DNA of 64,000 nt from Crotalaria pallida. Taxonomy: Eukaryota; Streptophyta; Magnoliopsida; Fabales; Fabaceae. Made by a program: the position numbers and the translations under genes. Numbering within the stretch: position 1 is the first letter of the stretch; each line of letters opens with the position of its first letter. The notes below the pieces were generated by a model. The model searched no databases. It saw only the letters and a program-made list of their open reading frames with translations, and had not been told where the DNA came from. The DNA is taken from the NCBI GenBank assembly GCA_037953625.1, contig CM075650.1, positions 45,264,206-45,328,205 on the forward strand. Direction: 5' to 3'. Of this stretch, positions 11,397-23,600 are shown piece after piece.

Positions 11397-14300
11397 AAAC
11401 AGAAATTCTATTTTCATTGAAATGAATAGTTGGTTACAATAATGAAGGCTCACTTCTATTTATAGAAGAGGCTCAACAGCTTAAGTTAAGTGATGAGCTG
11501 TCAGCTTAAAAGCTGACAGCTAGGCTAACTAGACTAAGCTAAGCTATTACATAAATATCACTAATAGTCACAACACAATTTTTGGCTGGCAGCAACCCTT
11601 CCTGACAGGACGACTAAGTGAAAAGCCCTGTTTCGTCCTCCCTTTTTAGTCACTTTCTTTCCTTTTATTAAACCATTTGTCATTTTGCCTTCATCCCATA
11701 CTATTAGAGTATATTCTATACTAGCCTAGTTGGTCTTCTAAGGGGGACTATTAGAGTATATTCTATATAGTAGTGTAGGTTAATGTTAAAGTGTATGCTG
11801 TCAGCTTATAAGCTAGCTGACAGCTGGCAGTAAGTTAATGTACCTGCAAACACTTGTATAAATAGAAGTGTTGTGCTCTCTTTGTAACTAACTCAATTCT
11901 TATTCAATAACAGAATTTTCAGATTCATTTCTCTTCTCTCTCTTTTCTCTCTCATCTTCTCTCACTATTCAGATTCTAACACATACCTTAATTCAAACAA
12001 AAAGATCTTGGATGAGCAACTCTTGCTCCATTTGACCAAAGCATAGCTCTCTACCCTTCTCTTTGACTTCTTGGGTGACTCGGTACTATTTTGGCAAAGT
12101 TGATCCATTTCTGGCAAAGTGGAGTTCTAGGTTCTATTTTCTACGATTATTTTTGGCGAAACATGTCTTCTCCTTCTCTCGTGGGACTATTTTTGCCAAT
12201 GTAAAACTATTTCAATAGAAATTTGCTGTCTTCTCTGTGACTGTTCTGAAGTCTTAAATCTTTACTCACAATTGTCTTCACCCACTTGGATTTGACTTAT
12301 GTCCTTAATTTTTGTCTCACATCGCCTACCTCATTCTTTGTGGTATGGTTTAAATACCTGTTGGGCTACTCCTCTCATTTCTATTTGGTTTTGAGATGGA
12401 ACCTTAACATGGTATCAGAGCCAAAATCAAACTTATTTTTGGTTGGACCATATGTTGACCTTTCGTTATGGATCAAAAGCAACCCCTCGTCTGATTTGGC
12501 AGGCTTCGTTGGAGGGTGTGTTGGAAGTTGTTCCGGCAAAACCCTCGGGGTATCCCTAGGTAATGATGATGTCGAAGGAAAGAGATCTCCGAGTTGTTGT
12601 GGATCCAATGGTGTCTAGACCAGCTAATAAGGTAGCTTAGATACCCAGATTCTATGCACAAATCAAGTATTTATGTGCATTTAGTGTGTACTAAGCTATG
12701 GAATATTGGAATGTACTAAAAGGAAAGTAACCTACCTGAAATGGGTGATATCACCTCTATATAGAGTATGGAATCCGAGCAGGTACGTGACCCTGCCCTA
12801 ATTGCTCCTCCGGTCCGTGCCTGCCACGTGTCTAGGGAATATGCCTTTTGCCCATGTCAGGTGGTTTAGGCGGTTTAGGCATGTATGATCCTGTGCTTCG
12901 CCCTACCTTGCTCCAGCTATCTTTGATTTCTAAAAGTCTTACCCCTTTTTTCTGTGGGATGAATGGATCCCTCGGGAATTGTCCAAGATTTTGCTCAAGG
13001 GATCGCACCTCGTACTTTCGAGGTATTAACTTTGGGAACAAAAGCCCCCATTACCTGCTTCATTTTCTGAAGTATGGTTTAATTATTTGTTGGGCTACTC
13101 CTCTCATTGCCAATTGGTTTTGAGAAGGAACCTTAAAAGCCGCTTTGCTGCGGTATCCGGGATTGACTACAAGGGCTCATTTGCTAATGATTGCAAATGT
13201 GATGAAAGTTTTAATTTTTTCTTTTTGAGGACTTAATGAAAGATATGCTTTACATGTAGGGACCAAATTTGTAGGTTTACCACTTTACCTGAAGTATGTA
13301 TTATAAAATATACTTTGGTTTTAGTTTTATAGTTCTGTAATTAAGCACAAGAGAAGAAATCCAAATTCCAAAGTCCAAAATCTTCTATATGGGTTGAAAT
13401 GTAGATAAGTAGAATCAAGTAAAAATATTGGACAAAAGAAAAAGAATGAAGCAAAATTAGAATAGTACTAGTTCTCAAACCCCCTCTTTTAGACCCCAAA
13501 CAACAACAACAACAACAACTAAGCCTTTGTCCCACTAGGTGGGGTCGGCTACATGGATCAAACGACGCCATAAAGGCCTATCATAAATCATGTCTTTTGA
13601 TAAGGCATTGATTGTCATATCCTTCTCAATTGTTTCGCCTATAGTTTTTCTAGGTCTTCCTCTTCCTCTAGCCCTTGTAGTACCCTCCATTTGGTCTACC
13701 CTCCTAACCGGGGCTTCCACCGGTCTCCTCCACACATGCCCAAACCACCTAAGACGAGATTCAACCATTTTTTCAACAATAGGAGCAACCCCAACTTTTT
13801 CTCGAATATACTCATTTCTAATCCGATCTTGTCTGGTATGCCCACTCATCCACTGCAACATCCTCATCTCTGCAACATGAAGTTTATTCTCTTGTGTGCC
13901 CTTTGCCGCCCAACACTCTGTCCCATATAACATCGCCGGTCTTACAGCAGTGCGGTAGAACCTTCCTTTAAGTTTAAGTGGTACCTTTTTATCACATAAC
14001 ACGCCCGAGGCACTCCTCCATTTCATCCACCCTGCTTGAATCCTATGATTTACATCCCCTTCTATTTCTGCATCCTGCTGTAAGATAGAACCAAGATACT
14101 TAAACTTCGGGACTTGTGCTAAGACATGCTCTCCAACCTTCACCTCCCGAGTAAGGCCCACGTGCCTCTTGCTAAAATTACACTCCATATACTCTGTCTT
14201 GCTTCGACTTATCCGGAATCCAGACCCTTCTAAAGCTTGTCTCCACATTTCAATCTTCCCATTTATTTCCTCTCTAGTATCCCCAATAAGCACAATATCA

Positions 14301-17300
14301 TCCGCAAAGAGCATGCATTTGGGCACTGGTTCTTGGACATGTTCCGTAAGCACATCCAAGACCAATGTAAAGAGGTAGGGGCTCAAACTTGACCCTTGGT
14401 GTAGACCTATCGAGATGGGAAAATCCTCTGAAATCCCACTTTCTCAAACCCCAAAAAAAAATTTAATTCCAAGAATATCCTCCTTCTTCCCCAACCCTCT
14501 TTCTCATCTTTATTTTTCTACTGCAAGTCTGCAACCACCATCAACCACCAACGCTAGCTCCCTTCTCTTCACCGCCACCCCTTCTGCCTTCTGTTGTCGT
14601 GCTTCCTCCGCCGCCGACCTCACCCCTTCCTTTCCTCGCTTTTTCCGCCGCGCCAGCAGTGGCTTACTCCACCGCCGCTAGAGGCGGAACCCAGCGGTGG
14701 CTTCCTCCACCGCCGCCAGCTTCCATTTTCTTGATCTGGATATCGAACCAAGAGTCCATGGTTACAGATCGGACGAAGGAGATGTGGACGCCGAGGCCGC
14801 GGTGCTTCCCGGAGCACTCGAGGCACACCAAACCACCCTCCTTCGTCCTCAACCAGCCGCCACGACTCGACCTCCCTCCTTCCTCTGTTCGAATTGCGAT
14901 AACAGCGCTGCCACCGCCAGCCCCTCATCTTCCCCATCGCGACCCACCCTGCGACAGCCCTAGCGACACCCACAACCCACAATAACTTCCATCGCCGCCA
15001 CAAACGCCTCCCCCACGAGCCAGCAACCCACCTCTGCAACAGCCCCTATCCCTCTTCGCCCTTCTCTTTCCTGCATCTTTCGCCATCGCCAACCCACCCT
15101 CCGGCCGCCACTGGTTCTCCTTCCCCCAACCCCTCCGCGTCACGCCAAACCTCACCCCTGCAACCCCAGTAACAAAACCCTACCCTGTAGACGGAGGCCC
15201 ATTGAGGTTTCTTCTTGGTGCAATCCACACAGATCTTGTTGCCCGGTGGTTATGGGGTTTGGGGGTGGTGGAGGACAAGGAAGAAGATGAAAGGTGGGTA
15301 TGGGGTTTGGGATTTAGAGGGAAAAAAAAAAAAAGAAAAGGGTATTTTAGTTATTTTGTATTTAAAATGGGGGTTGGGGCTAAAAAGTGGGGGTTGAGGA
15401 CTAAAGGGTAAGTTAAGCTCCTTAATGCCTTCTTTTGTAACATTGCGGAATCTTTTGAATTCTTTGTTTTGACATATAGTCTAAGGTTCGAGCATCTCAA
15501 AGTCTCAAATCATAAAGTTGTATGATTCTTAATTATCCTTTTGTGTTCTTACTTTGACATTACTTTTGCTTCCACATGCTTGATATTTATTTATTTATTT
15601 TTTAAATTATGTGTGCATTGTGATATTTCGAAGTTTTGTGGATGCAGTTTGTGATCTAACCTCTGGATCTGATTCATGACCAGGTAAAGTTGGAAGAAGA
15701 AGAAACCATCAAATTCAAAGATCGTCTTCTTCCTACTGTAATTGGATTGCTTAGAACAGTGAGTATTTGTCTGTATTTACTCTTCAGAAAACTATTGTTT
15801 ATTAGTTAAATTTCTTGAGTGTTGTGGAAGTTTGGGTATAATGGTCTTTATTATCCACGATTGATGAGTAATCTTTAGTCAGATCACTGCCGTGACTTTT
15901 TCCTTTTTTGTATTTTTAAGGATATTTTATCCCTTCTCCCTTCACCAAGATTTGTAGACACTAGGTATTTGGAAAGGTAAATGTTAGAAAATAGGTAAAA
16001 GAGAAAAAGAAATGAAAAACTAAACTAGAGTACACAAACAATTTCTTGAAATTCAACCTTAATGCTTCCCTTGTGATTCCAATCTGCAAGAACTACTTTC
16101 TTTTCCAAGAAAATAAGATGTCTTAAGCAGAACTTCACATCATCCAAGAAATCTGAGAACCTCCAAGTGGCTGAGGGAGTTTTGGCTGTTGGTCATTTCA
16201 TATATGCAGAGTTGAAAATAAAATACCACAGCACGATTGCAGTAGGTTATTTATGCAACAAATGTTTGTTGTTTCCTTATACCATGCACACTTTCATCTT
16301 TGTAATTAAATTTTTTGGTGCGTTGGATTGCTGCCAAGGTTCACCTCGAAGGCGTAATAAGTCAAGTTATTTTCAAGACACCACATATTTTCCAATTGGA
16401 CATAATTGACACCTTGTTTATTAAGATAATTAAATACTTTTCAGATGTTGCAACAGAGCAGCATGTCTTTTCAAGATACCTGCAGTGTTTTCATGGTTAC
16501 AGTCTTCTTTATCTTTGAATTTTGAAGGCACGTGGGTGTCTTCACTTTTCACTTCTTTCTTATCTGAATAATAAAAGAAAACAAGAGTCCCCAGTAGGTA
16601 GCTAAGTTGGTAGAGCTGTGGGACGTAAAGTGCAAGCGCCTGGGTTCAATCCATGGCAGCTGCACAATTTTCCCCCTCCCCCCTCCCTATCAAAATCTTT
16701 GCCTATCAAAAAATAAAAGCAAGAGTATTCTTATTGACTCAATAAAATCTGGTCAAGAAACTAATCTTAGTATGGTGACATCTGTACCTCCTTGACTTGG
16801 GAATAAGAGGCATGCTTTTCTAAGAAAAAAAGGTACCTTCATCTGAAAATTGGTTCTGGAATTTAACCTAATTTAGTTAATTTTCTTTTGTTTTCAGGCT
16901 AAACTTCCTTCTGTTCTAAGGATCTACCGGGATACACTTACTGCTGATATGAAGAGTGCCATTAAGACCGCTGTGGCTGCGTTGCTTCCGGTTCTTGCTG
17001 CTCGAGGTTCAGATTCAGAGTTCTTTTCTGGAGACAAAGCTGTAGATGCAGATGGTACTTTAACATAATTGAGCATGTCTGACTATTAAGAGTTGACATA
17101 GATTCTTGCATATTTTTCTACCACTGTGTTCTTATTTGCTCTGCTCTACTTTGAACTTTGTAATGCACTAATGCTAAATAACGATGCAGGTGGAGGTGCA
17201 TCACTTGCTAGCAAGTTGAGGAGCCTGTCATCTGATTGCTTTGTGCATCTTCTGAGTGCTATTTTTATGATAGTACAGGTAATTTGTACTTGACCATTTT

Positions 17301-20300
17301 TGTGCCCATCTAGACTTAATTCTTGCATCTTTTAAATGTTTTTAGTTTTAGTAACGTAGATGATGCACATCATGATTTCTTGCCTTTATTGCTGATATGA
17401 GAATTAGAGAAAATGAGAGAGAGAGAGAGAAACAGAAAACTGAAATTGTGTTATTAGAAAGGTGTAGAGAACTGTTGGCTGTTAGCTATTTATAGTAACA
17501 ACCTTTACATTAAGTTAGGACAGCTTATAAGCTGACAGCTGAGTAAGACTAACTACTCTTTACATAACCTAACTAACAATTACATAAAGTTATCTACATC
17601 TAATATTCCCCCTTGAATCCTAGGCTCCTAGCTCAGCCTGGAGGCTCAGTATAGTTATAGTCCCCCTTGAATTCAGGGCAGGTTTGAGGCAGAAAGCTAA
17701 GAATAGGTCTTTGTTGAGCTGCTACTTGAAACTTATCAATGACATTGAGTTTGCCTTTTAGAATATTGAAACTTGAGCTAGTTAGTGCTTTGGTTAAGAT
17801 GTCTGCAACTTGCTGTTCACCAGGAACATGTTCAACAGGAACATGTTCAACAGGAACATGTTCAACAATGACTTTCTCATATGGTAGCCAGAGCGATTTT
17901 TCGATCCTTCCGCATTTCACCTTCGATCTTCTCTTCGTCATCTCTATTTGTACTGTGATTTTCTTCACTGATGGCTTCTGACTCTCCCATGCACTCTGTT
18001 CATCACTTGCGAGAGCACCATGTTCCACTGCCACCTTCACCGCCACCGCCACTGCAACCTCTAAATTCTTCCTTCTTTCCAGTTACGTTTTCGCATTCCA
18101 TTTTATCCAAGCTCTAATGCCATATGAGAATTAGAGAAGATGAGAGAGAGAGAGAGAGAAATGGAAAACTGAAATTCTTTTATTAGAAAGGTGAAGAGAA
18201 CTGTTGGTAACAGCCTTTACATTAAGTTAGGGCAGCTGCCGACTTACAGCTGGGTAAGACTAACTACTCTTTACATAACCTAACTAACAATTACATAAAG
18301 TTATCTACTTCTATTAGCTGAAAAGCATATGGGACAAGGTAACAAAACTTTAAGTACCCACATACTTGTTAAAGTGTCCTGTCAGTTATGGAGGGACATA
18401 TTTTGAGAGAAGGGGGTTGGTCCCCTTGACCCCTTAGTGAGCATTGGGTGTGTCCTCCTAGGCTCCTACTTTATAATAGCTTCTTTTTGTTACATTTAAA
18501 GTATTTGTCAAAAGGAGGCAAATATGCTGTGGTAATGTGCTTTCAGCTTACTTTAGGATAGGGTAATTTTTATGGCCTCTCTGTGATCACCTAATGGTTG
18601 TTTCAGTAGACCATTTAAAACTTGTATAGAGACTTCACTGTTTTGTTACATGTTTTACTTTTTGGCCGGCTAAGGTACTTCGTTCTTCGTGTTTTGGAGG
18701 ATTCTTATCCTTCATACAGTTGTATTTCCCCTCTTTTCTTTCTTTCTTTCTTTCTTTCTATTATTCTTTTTTTATTATAAAAATATATTTGTTTAAGATC
18801 TAGAAGTTCATAGCTTGGTGATTGAAATTATGTATAGTACGGGTTACATTTTGTAAAATGTGTTTTGTATAAGTAGAAGTTAGGCTATGCAGTAACCTGC
18901 CATCTGTTCAATAACGAATACATGTATACTCTGAAAGTCATTCTTTTCCTGTTAAAACTGATACTGCTTACTAAAGCTTTCATAAGTGATCTTAACCTTA
19001 GCTACTTAGAGGTTTTAATGCTGTTGTCTATCAAAGCTCGATCATTTAATAGTTTCATCACCTGATAGAGAAATTGCATATCTCTGTCTCCCCAAATTGT
19101 GCTCTTTCCATGTTTGCTTAATTACTTGACTATTTTTCTTGAATGTGCAAATATTTATATATGGTTAAAAGTGATTTAATGCTCTGAATTTCTGTATATA
19201 TCATTAAATACAAAACTTGTAGGATGAGGAACTGAATAAAATTATGAATTTCTCAGTATGTTTTGAAGTTAAGACCAACATACATTAGCAGGTTTGCATG
19301 TCTGCTTTACCCTTTAATATTTAAGTAACAAAACACATAAATTCAGAGGGGAAAAATGGAGTCTTGTACTCCATAGAAATTGTGGATAGGAGTGATGATA
19401 TATGTGGAAGACAGATGATGCAGACATGGGAAACATCTCCAAAAGAGAAGCTTCCTACCTGAATGTCCTTCCTAAATTTGCGCAAGACATAATTGTAATG
19501 TATCGATGGAATAAAAGAGATGCTTGGGTTGCTGTATTGACATCCCAATCATTTCTTGTAAGTCATATTTAAAGTGATAGTTATGTTAATTTAAAACCAC
19601 AATAAGTGTGTACTTTTTTGTGTTTGTGTTGAATATGAAATCTTGAGTTGAGATCAACGTGAACCGAAGTGCTCCCTGGCATGGTAGTTCTTGTATTTTT
19701 CTTTTTTCTTTTTAACAGATAAAAGAAGATGTATCTTGTCTTTTTCTTGATAATCTTGTGGTGTTTCATGAGTCGTGACATGGTTTGCATCATAAGTGAG
19801 TGCTGCAATTCACAGGGCTTAAACTTTTCTGTATGTTACTATATTTAATAGCATCAGATCATATTGCATGTTCTTTACTTTCTACAACATGATTTTGTCT
19901 CTGTTCTATTGCACCTTACTTCATAGTTTTTGCCCCTAGAAAAGAATAATTGCCTGTTATGTCAACTTATTAGTAATGTGTTAGTACGAATTGGTTCCTG
20001 AACTTTTTGGGAATAACAAATAGGTCCCTGAACTTTAAAAGTTTGTAATAGGGTCCTGAAACTTTTAAAAAATTGTAATTGACTCCTTCGTGCACATTTC
20101 CATCAATGTTCCCAAAAGTTATACGGACCTATTTGAATAACCCTAACGAAGTTGTGCATGAGGGACTAAATTACAATTATAATTTTTTATAATTTAAGGG
20201 ATTCAGTCACAAACTTTTGAAGTTCTGAAACCTATCTAAATTTTCCCAAAAAAATTAGGGACCAATAGAGTAATTAAACCTATTTATTGTCTTCACTTCA

Positions 20301-20571
20301 TGTCTTTGCATGGGTATTATGCATTATGGGTTACTTCCAGGTTACTGAAATTTATGCTTTGGTTTGTAACTTCCATCAGTCGTTCAAAGAGTATTAGTGT
20401 ATATAGCTTAGTTAGCTTTAGTGTAACTTAATGTATTGTGTCCAGCTGTCAACTTAAATGACAGCTGGCACCTTAAGTTAGTTAGTTTCCTTTCAACCAA
20501 CACTTCTATAAATAGAAGTATTGAGTTCTTTTGTAGTTGACTGATTCTAATAATAATAGAATTACTTTCAG

Positions 20572-20625
<54 letters not shown>

Positions 20626-23600
20626 TGAGATTCTAACAAAGAGTGATGTAATAAGATTGTTTTCCTTTTAGTGATTGCAGGCACATTTAGTGCGGGCTGC
20701 TGAAGTGAAAAAGGCCATTGAATGGATTTTGAGCAACTGTGATGGCCATTATGCTGCCGATTCAGTTGCTGCAGCAATTGCTCATGGTGCTGCGGCGGCA
20801 GAAATATCCCAAGAAAGTGAGGTTCATGGTACTGCATTTTTACCATATTCACCTCAGAAGAGTGTTGTCAAGAGTCCTTCTTATCCGGGAAAAGGAATTG
20901 ATGCCATGAGCTCCTCAAACATGTCAAAAAATTTCAGGTTAAGTCTTTGTGGAAAACTTTTTTCAAATTTTATTTGTTTTTTAGATTAAAAAAAGCAAAC
21001 AATTCATGACTAGACCTATTTTTTTCTTGCAATTTTCTTTTTTGGTCCTCATTAAATATTAATTGCTGTTGTGAAATTCGGAAGCACCTAAATAATTCAG
21101 CGTGGAAATAAAAGTATTAGTCCAAAGATATTGTTGTGTCAATGGGGTTGGATTTGTGATTTTTAGCTATTTATAAATTGGTAGGTTCATGTGGTGATGA
21201 TTTTCTAGAATTGATAAACATGTATACTGTGATGAGAAATCTTGCCTTCATTTCTGCAAACAAATCTTCTTTTCCCCTTGAAGTTTGATTATCATTTTAA
21301 CGGTGACAAGATAAATTGGGATGAGAACTATTCCTCTCCAGAGTCCAATTTTGAAGGAATTCTTTTCGATAATCTAAATATCATGTGTAGAACTATCCTG
21401 TCATCTGAAAATGTCTTAAATACAGAATTGGTTATTACTTGTGGCTATGGCACAAGAGAAATACAAAATTACGAAGAATCTCTTTTATGGATAGCGTAAA
21501 ATTACCTTTATAGCTATCAAATGAAACTTGTTTGTACATTTTCACTTTCTAATAAAAAGATTGTAGCCAACATTTTTGTAGTAGGTTAGCTCCCTCTATT
21601 TACTTGTGAAATTGTGATAGATGATTCGCAAATTTCCTGATCACAAAGGAAAGTAATTAATTTTTTTACTTCACTAGTTTGCAGTGGCATTAGAATTTTT
21701 TTACTACATTTGATATTGAGCAATTAATTTTACATGGCTAGGACAATAGCTTTTATCACCTCATGTTTTGTATTTTCTTCTTATTTAGTCCTTGAGTAGT
21801 CAATATTTCTGCCTCCGAGGCTGTCAGGACCCATTTCAAGTATTATATTACATATTTGCTGGAAACAAATGGCTCTTATATTTCATCTTGTTAAAAATGA
21901 GAACAATGGTGGTTGAGAACGTGGTTTGGAATCCTCTACCTACTTATAAAAATTCTAGACAGAAGAACTAAGATAGAACGTGTTTAAGATCTTATTTGCT
22001 TTGTGTCATAAATTTTGAATTGTAGTTGCTGTCTTATTTGTTTGATGTTCTCAAAGTATCTGGTCCTAAACAGAGCTGATGTATTGCGGGAAAACGCAGA
22101 AGCTGTCTTCGCAGCATGTGATTCTGCTCATGGAAGATGGGCAAAACTTCTTGGAGTCCGTGCTGTTCTCCATCCTAGGTTGAAATTGCAGGAGTTTTTA
22201 AACATATACAATATCACACAGGAGTTCATTTCCGCTACAGAAAAAGTACATATTTTCATATTGATTCAAAGCTTAAGTTTACAAATTTGCATTTTTGGCA
22301 CCATAATGTAATTCCCATGATCAAATTAACAGATTGGTGGGAGATTGGGATACAGCATCCGTGGAACATTGCAGTCACAGGCCAAGGCTTTTGTTGATTT
22401 TCAGCATGAATCTCGGGTTAGTTTTAATTTTGGTGCTTCTTTCCTGTGGAATAACCGTACATCTTTATTAATAACTGCTTCTTTGCATTTAGATGGCAAA
22501 AATTAAGGCTGTGCTTGACCAAGAAACATGGGTGGAAATAGATGTTCCTGATGAATTTCAATCTATCATCAATTTACTTTTTTCAAATGATGCGTTAACT
22601 TCTGAGAACCCTAATGGTTCTGGGGATCATAATTCAACCAGTTACAATGATGTGGCTACTAACAATGATGTTCAGCCAATGGCGGACGCTGGACACTCCA
22701 ATGATGAACAGCTAGTTGAACAGAATAATTCCACTGAAGCATCTACTAGTAATGCTGCATCAGATAGATCCAAACCCCTGGCTGAGTCAACTGAACGAAA
22801 TAGAGCTCACATTAGGATCTCATCAGCTCAGAGTAACCATACTGACACGAAAGACAATAAAAAATCTGTTTCTCAGGCTCTTTTCTGCAAAGGTGTTGGT
22901 TATCACATGGTAAACTGGTTAGTAATCTGGAATCAACTTTTTTCATTTTTCCATTTTGTGCACCTCTGTTTTCCTGTCAATGCTCTCTCCCCAAATAAGA
23001 ATGCGTGTAGGTACACTTTTATTTTATAATAATATTACAATATACTCGGTTATCAATAGCAGCACTATCTTGCTGCAATGGCATACAGTGGGTCCTTACT
23101 GCTAGCAGAATCAAGTAGTCATGTCAATTTTCACTGTTGCAGCAATAGCATCTTCTAAGTTGCTGTGTTGTGGCCTGAGTAGTGGGAGGAGCGGCCACTA
23201 TTCTCCATGGATATTGAAATCTCTATTTTTCCCCTGTTCTCTCTCGCACAAACTCACTGCACAAATAGAGCCAAAGTGTTTCCAGAGCCTTCTGTCCTCA
23301 AACTCATAGTTTCAAAGCCCACCCTGTTTCCATGAGCTTGCAGTGCACTTATCTTTGGCAACTTCCACTTCCAGTAGCCACACCTATTTTTTCCAGTTCA
23401 CAGCAGCTTCTTTCTCTGTTTCGGCCTCTGCATTCCAGGGTTCTTAGCTTCTGTTTCACCCTTTTCTGTCCATGCCCACCTCTGTTTAACAGCTTCTTTG
23501 ATTGAGTACTTTTTGATTTTGAATATATTATTTCTGTACTAGAAACTATTTTTATTTTGTCCACTATTTTCCATGTAGTGGTGGCACCACATTCTGCTAC

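Larger units (their letters stand above)
13468..15405. mobile_element. Mutator-like (Pack-MULE-like) element with captured gene fragment
   Basis: The left end TAGTTCTCAAACCCC..CTTTTAGACCCC is inverted at the right end (GGGGCTAAAAAGTGGGGGTTGAGGACTA). These termini resemble those of the 253-bp element at 32482-32734, which has a 9-bp target duplication. The interior (about 14520-15300) is strikingly GC-rich compared with the surrounding intron and contains Arf-GAP gene pieces. A LINE has inserted into the left terminal repeat. I could not identify a clear 9-bp target duplication here, so the Mutator assignment rests on the termini. Confidence 0.6.

Noticed and set aside
13590..14386. Plus-strand frames opposite the LINE ORF
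   Set aside because: They are shadows of the minus-strand reverse transcriptase and have no motifs.
16607..16655. Possible tRNA gene
   Set aside because: A and B boxes are present but the cloverleaf is incomplete, and the block has a 7-bp target duplication and A-rich tail, so it is a SINE head.
21242..21499. 85-codon frame in VPS54 intron 8 as a gene
   Set aside because: No recognisable motif, intronic position, and composition like the surrounding intron.
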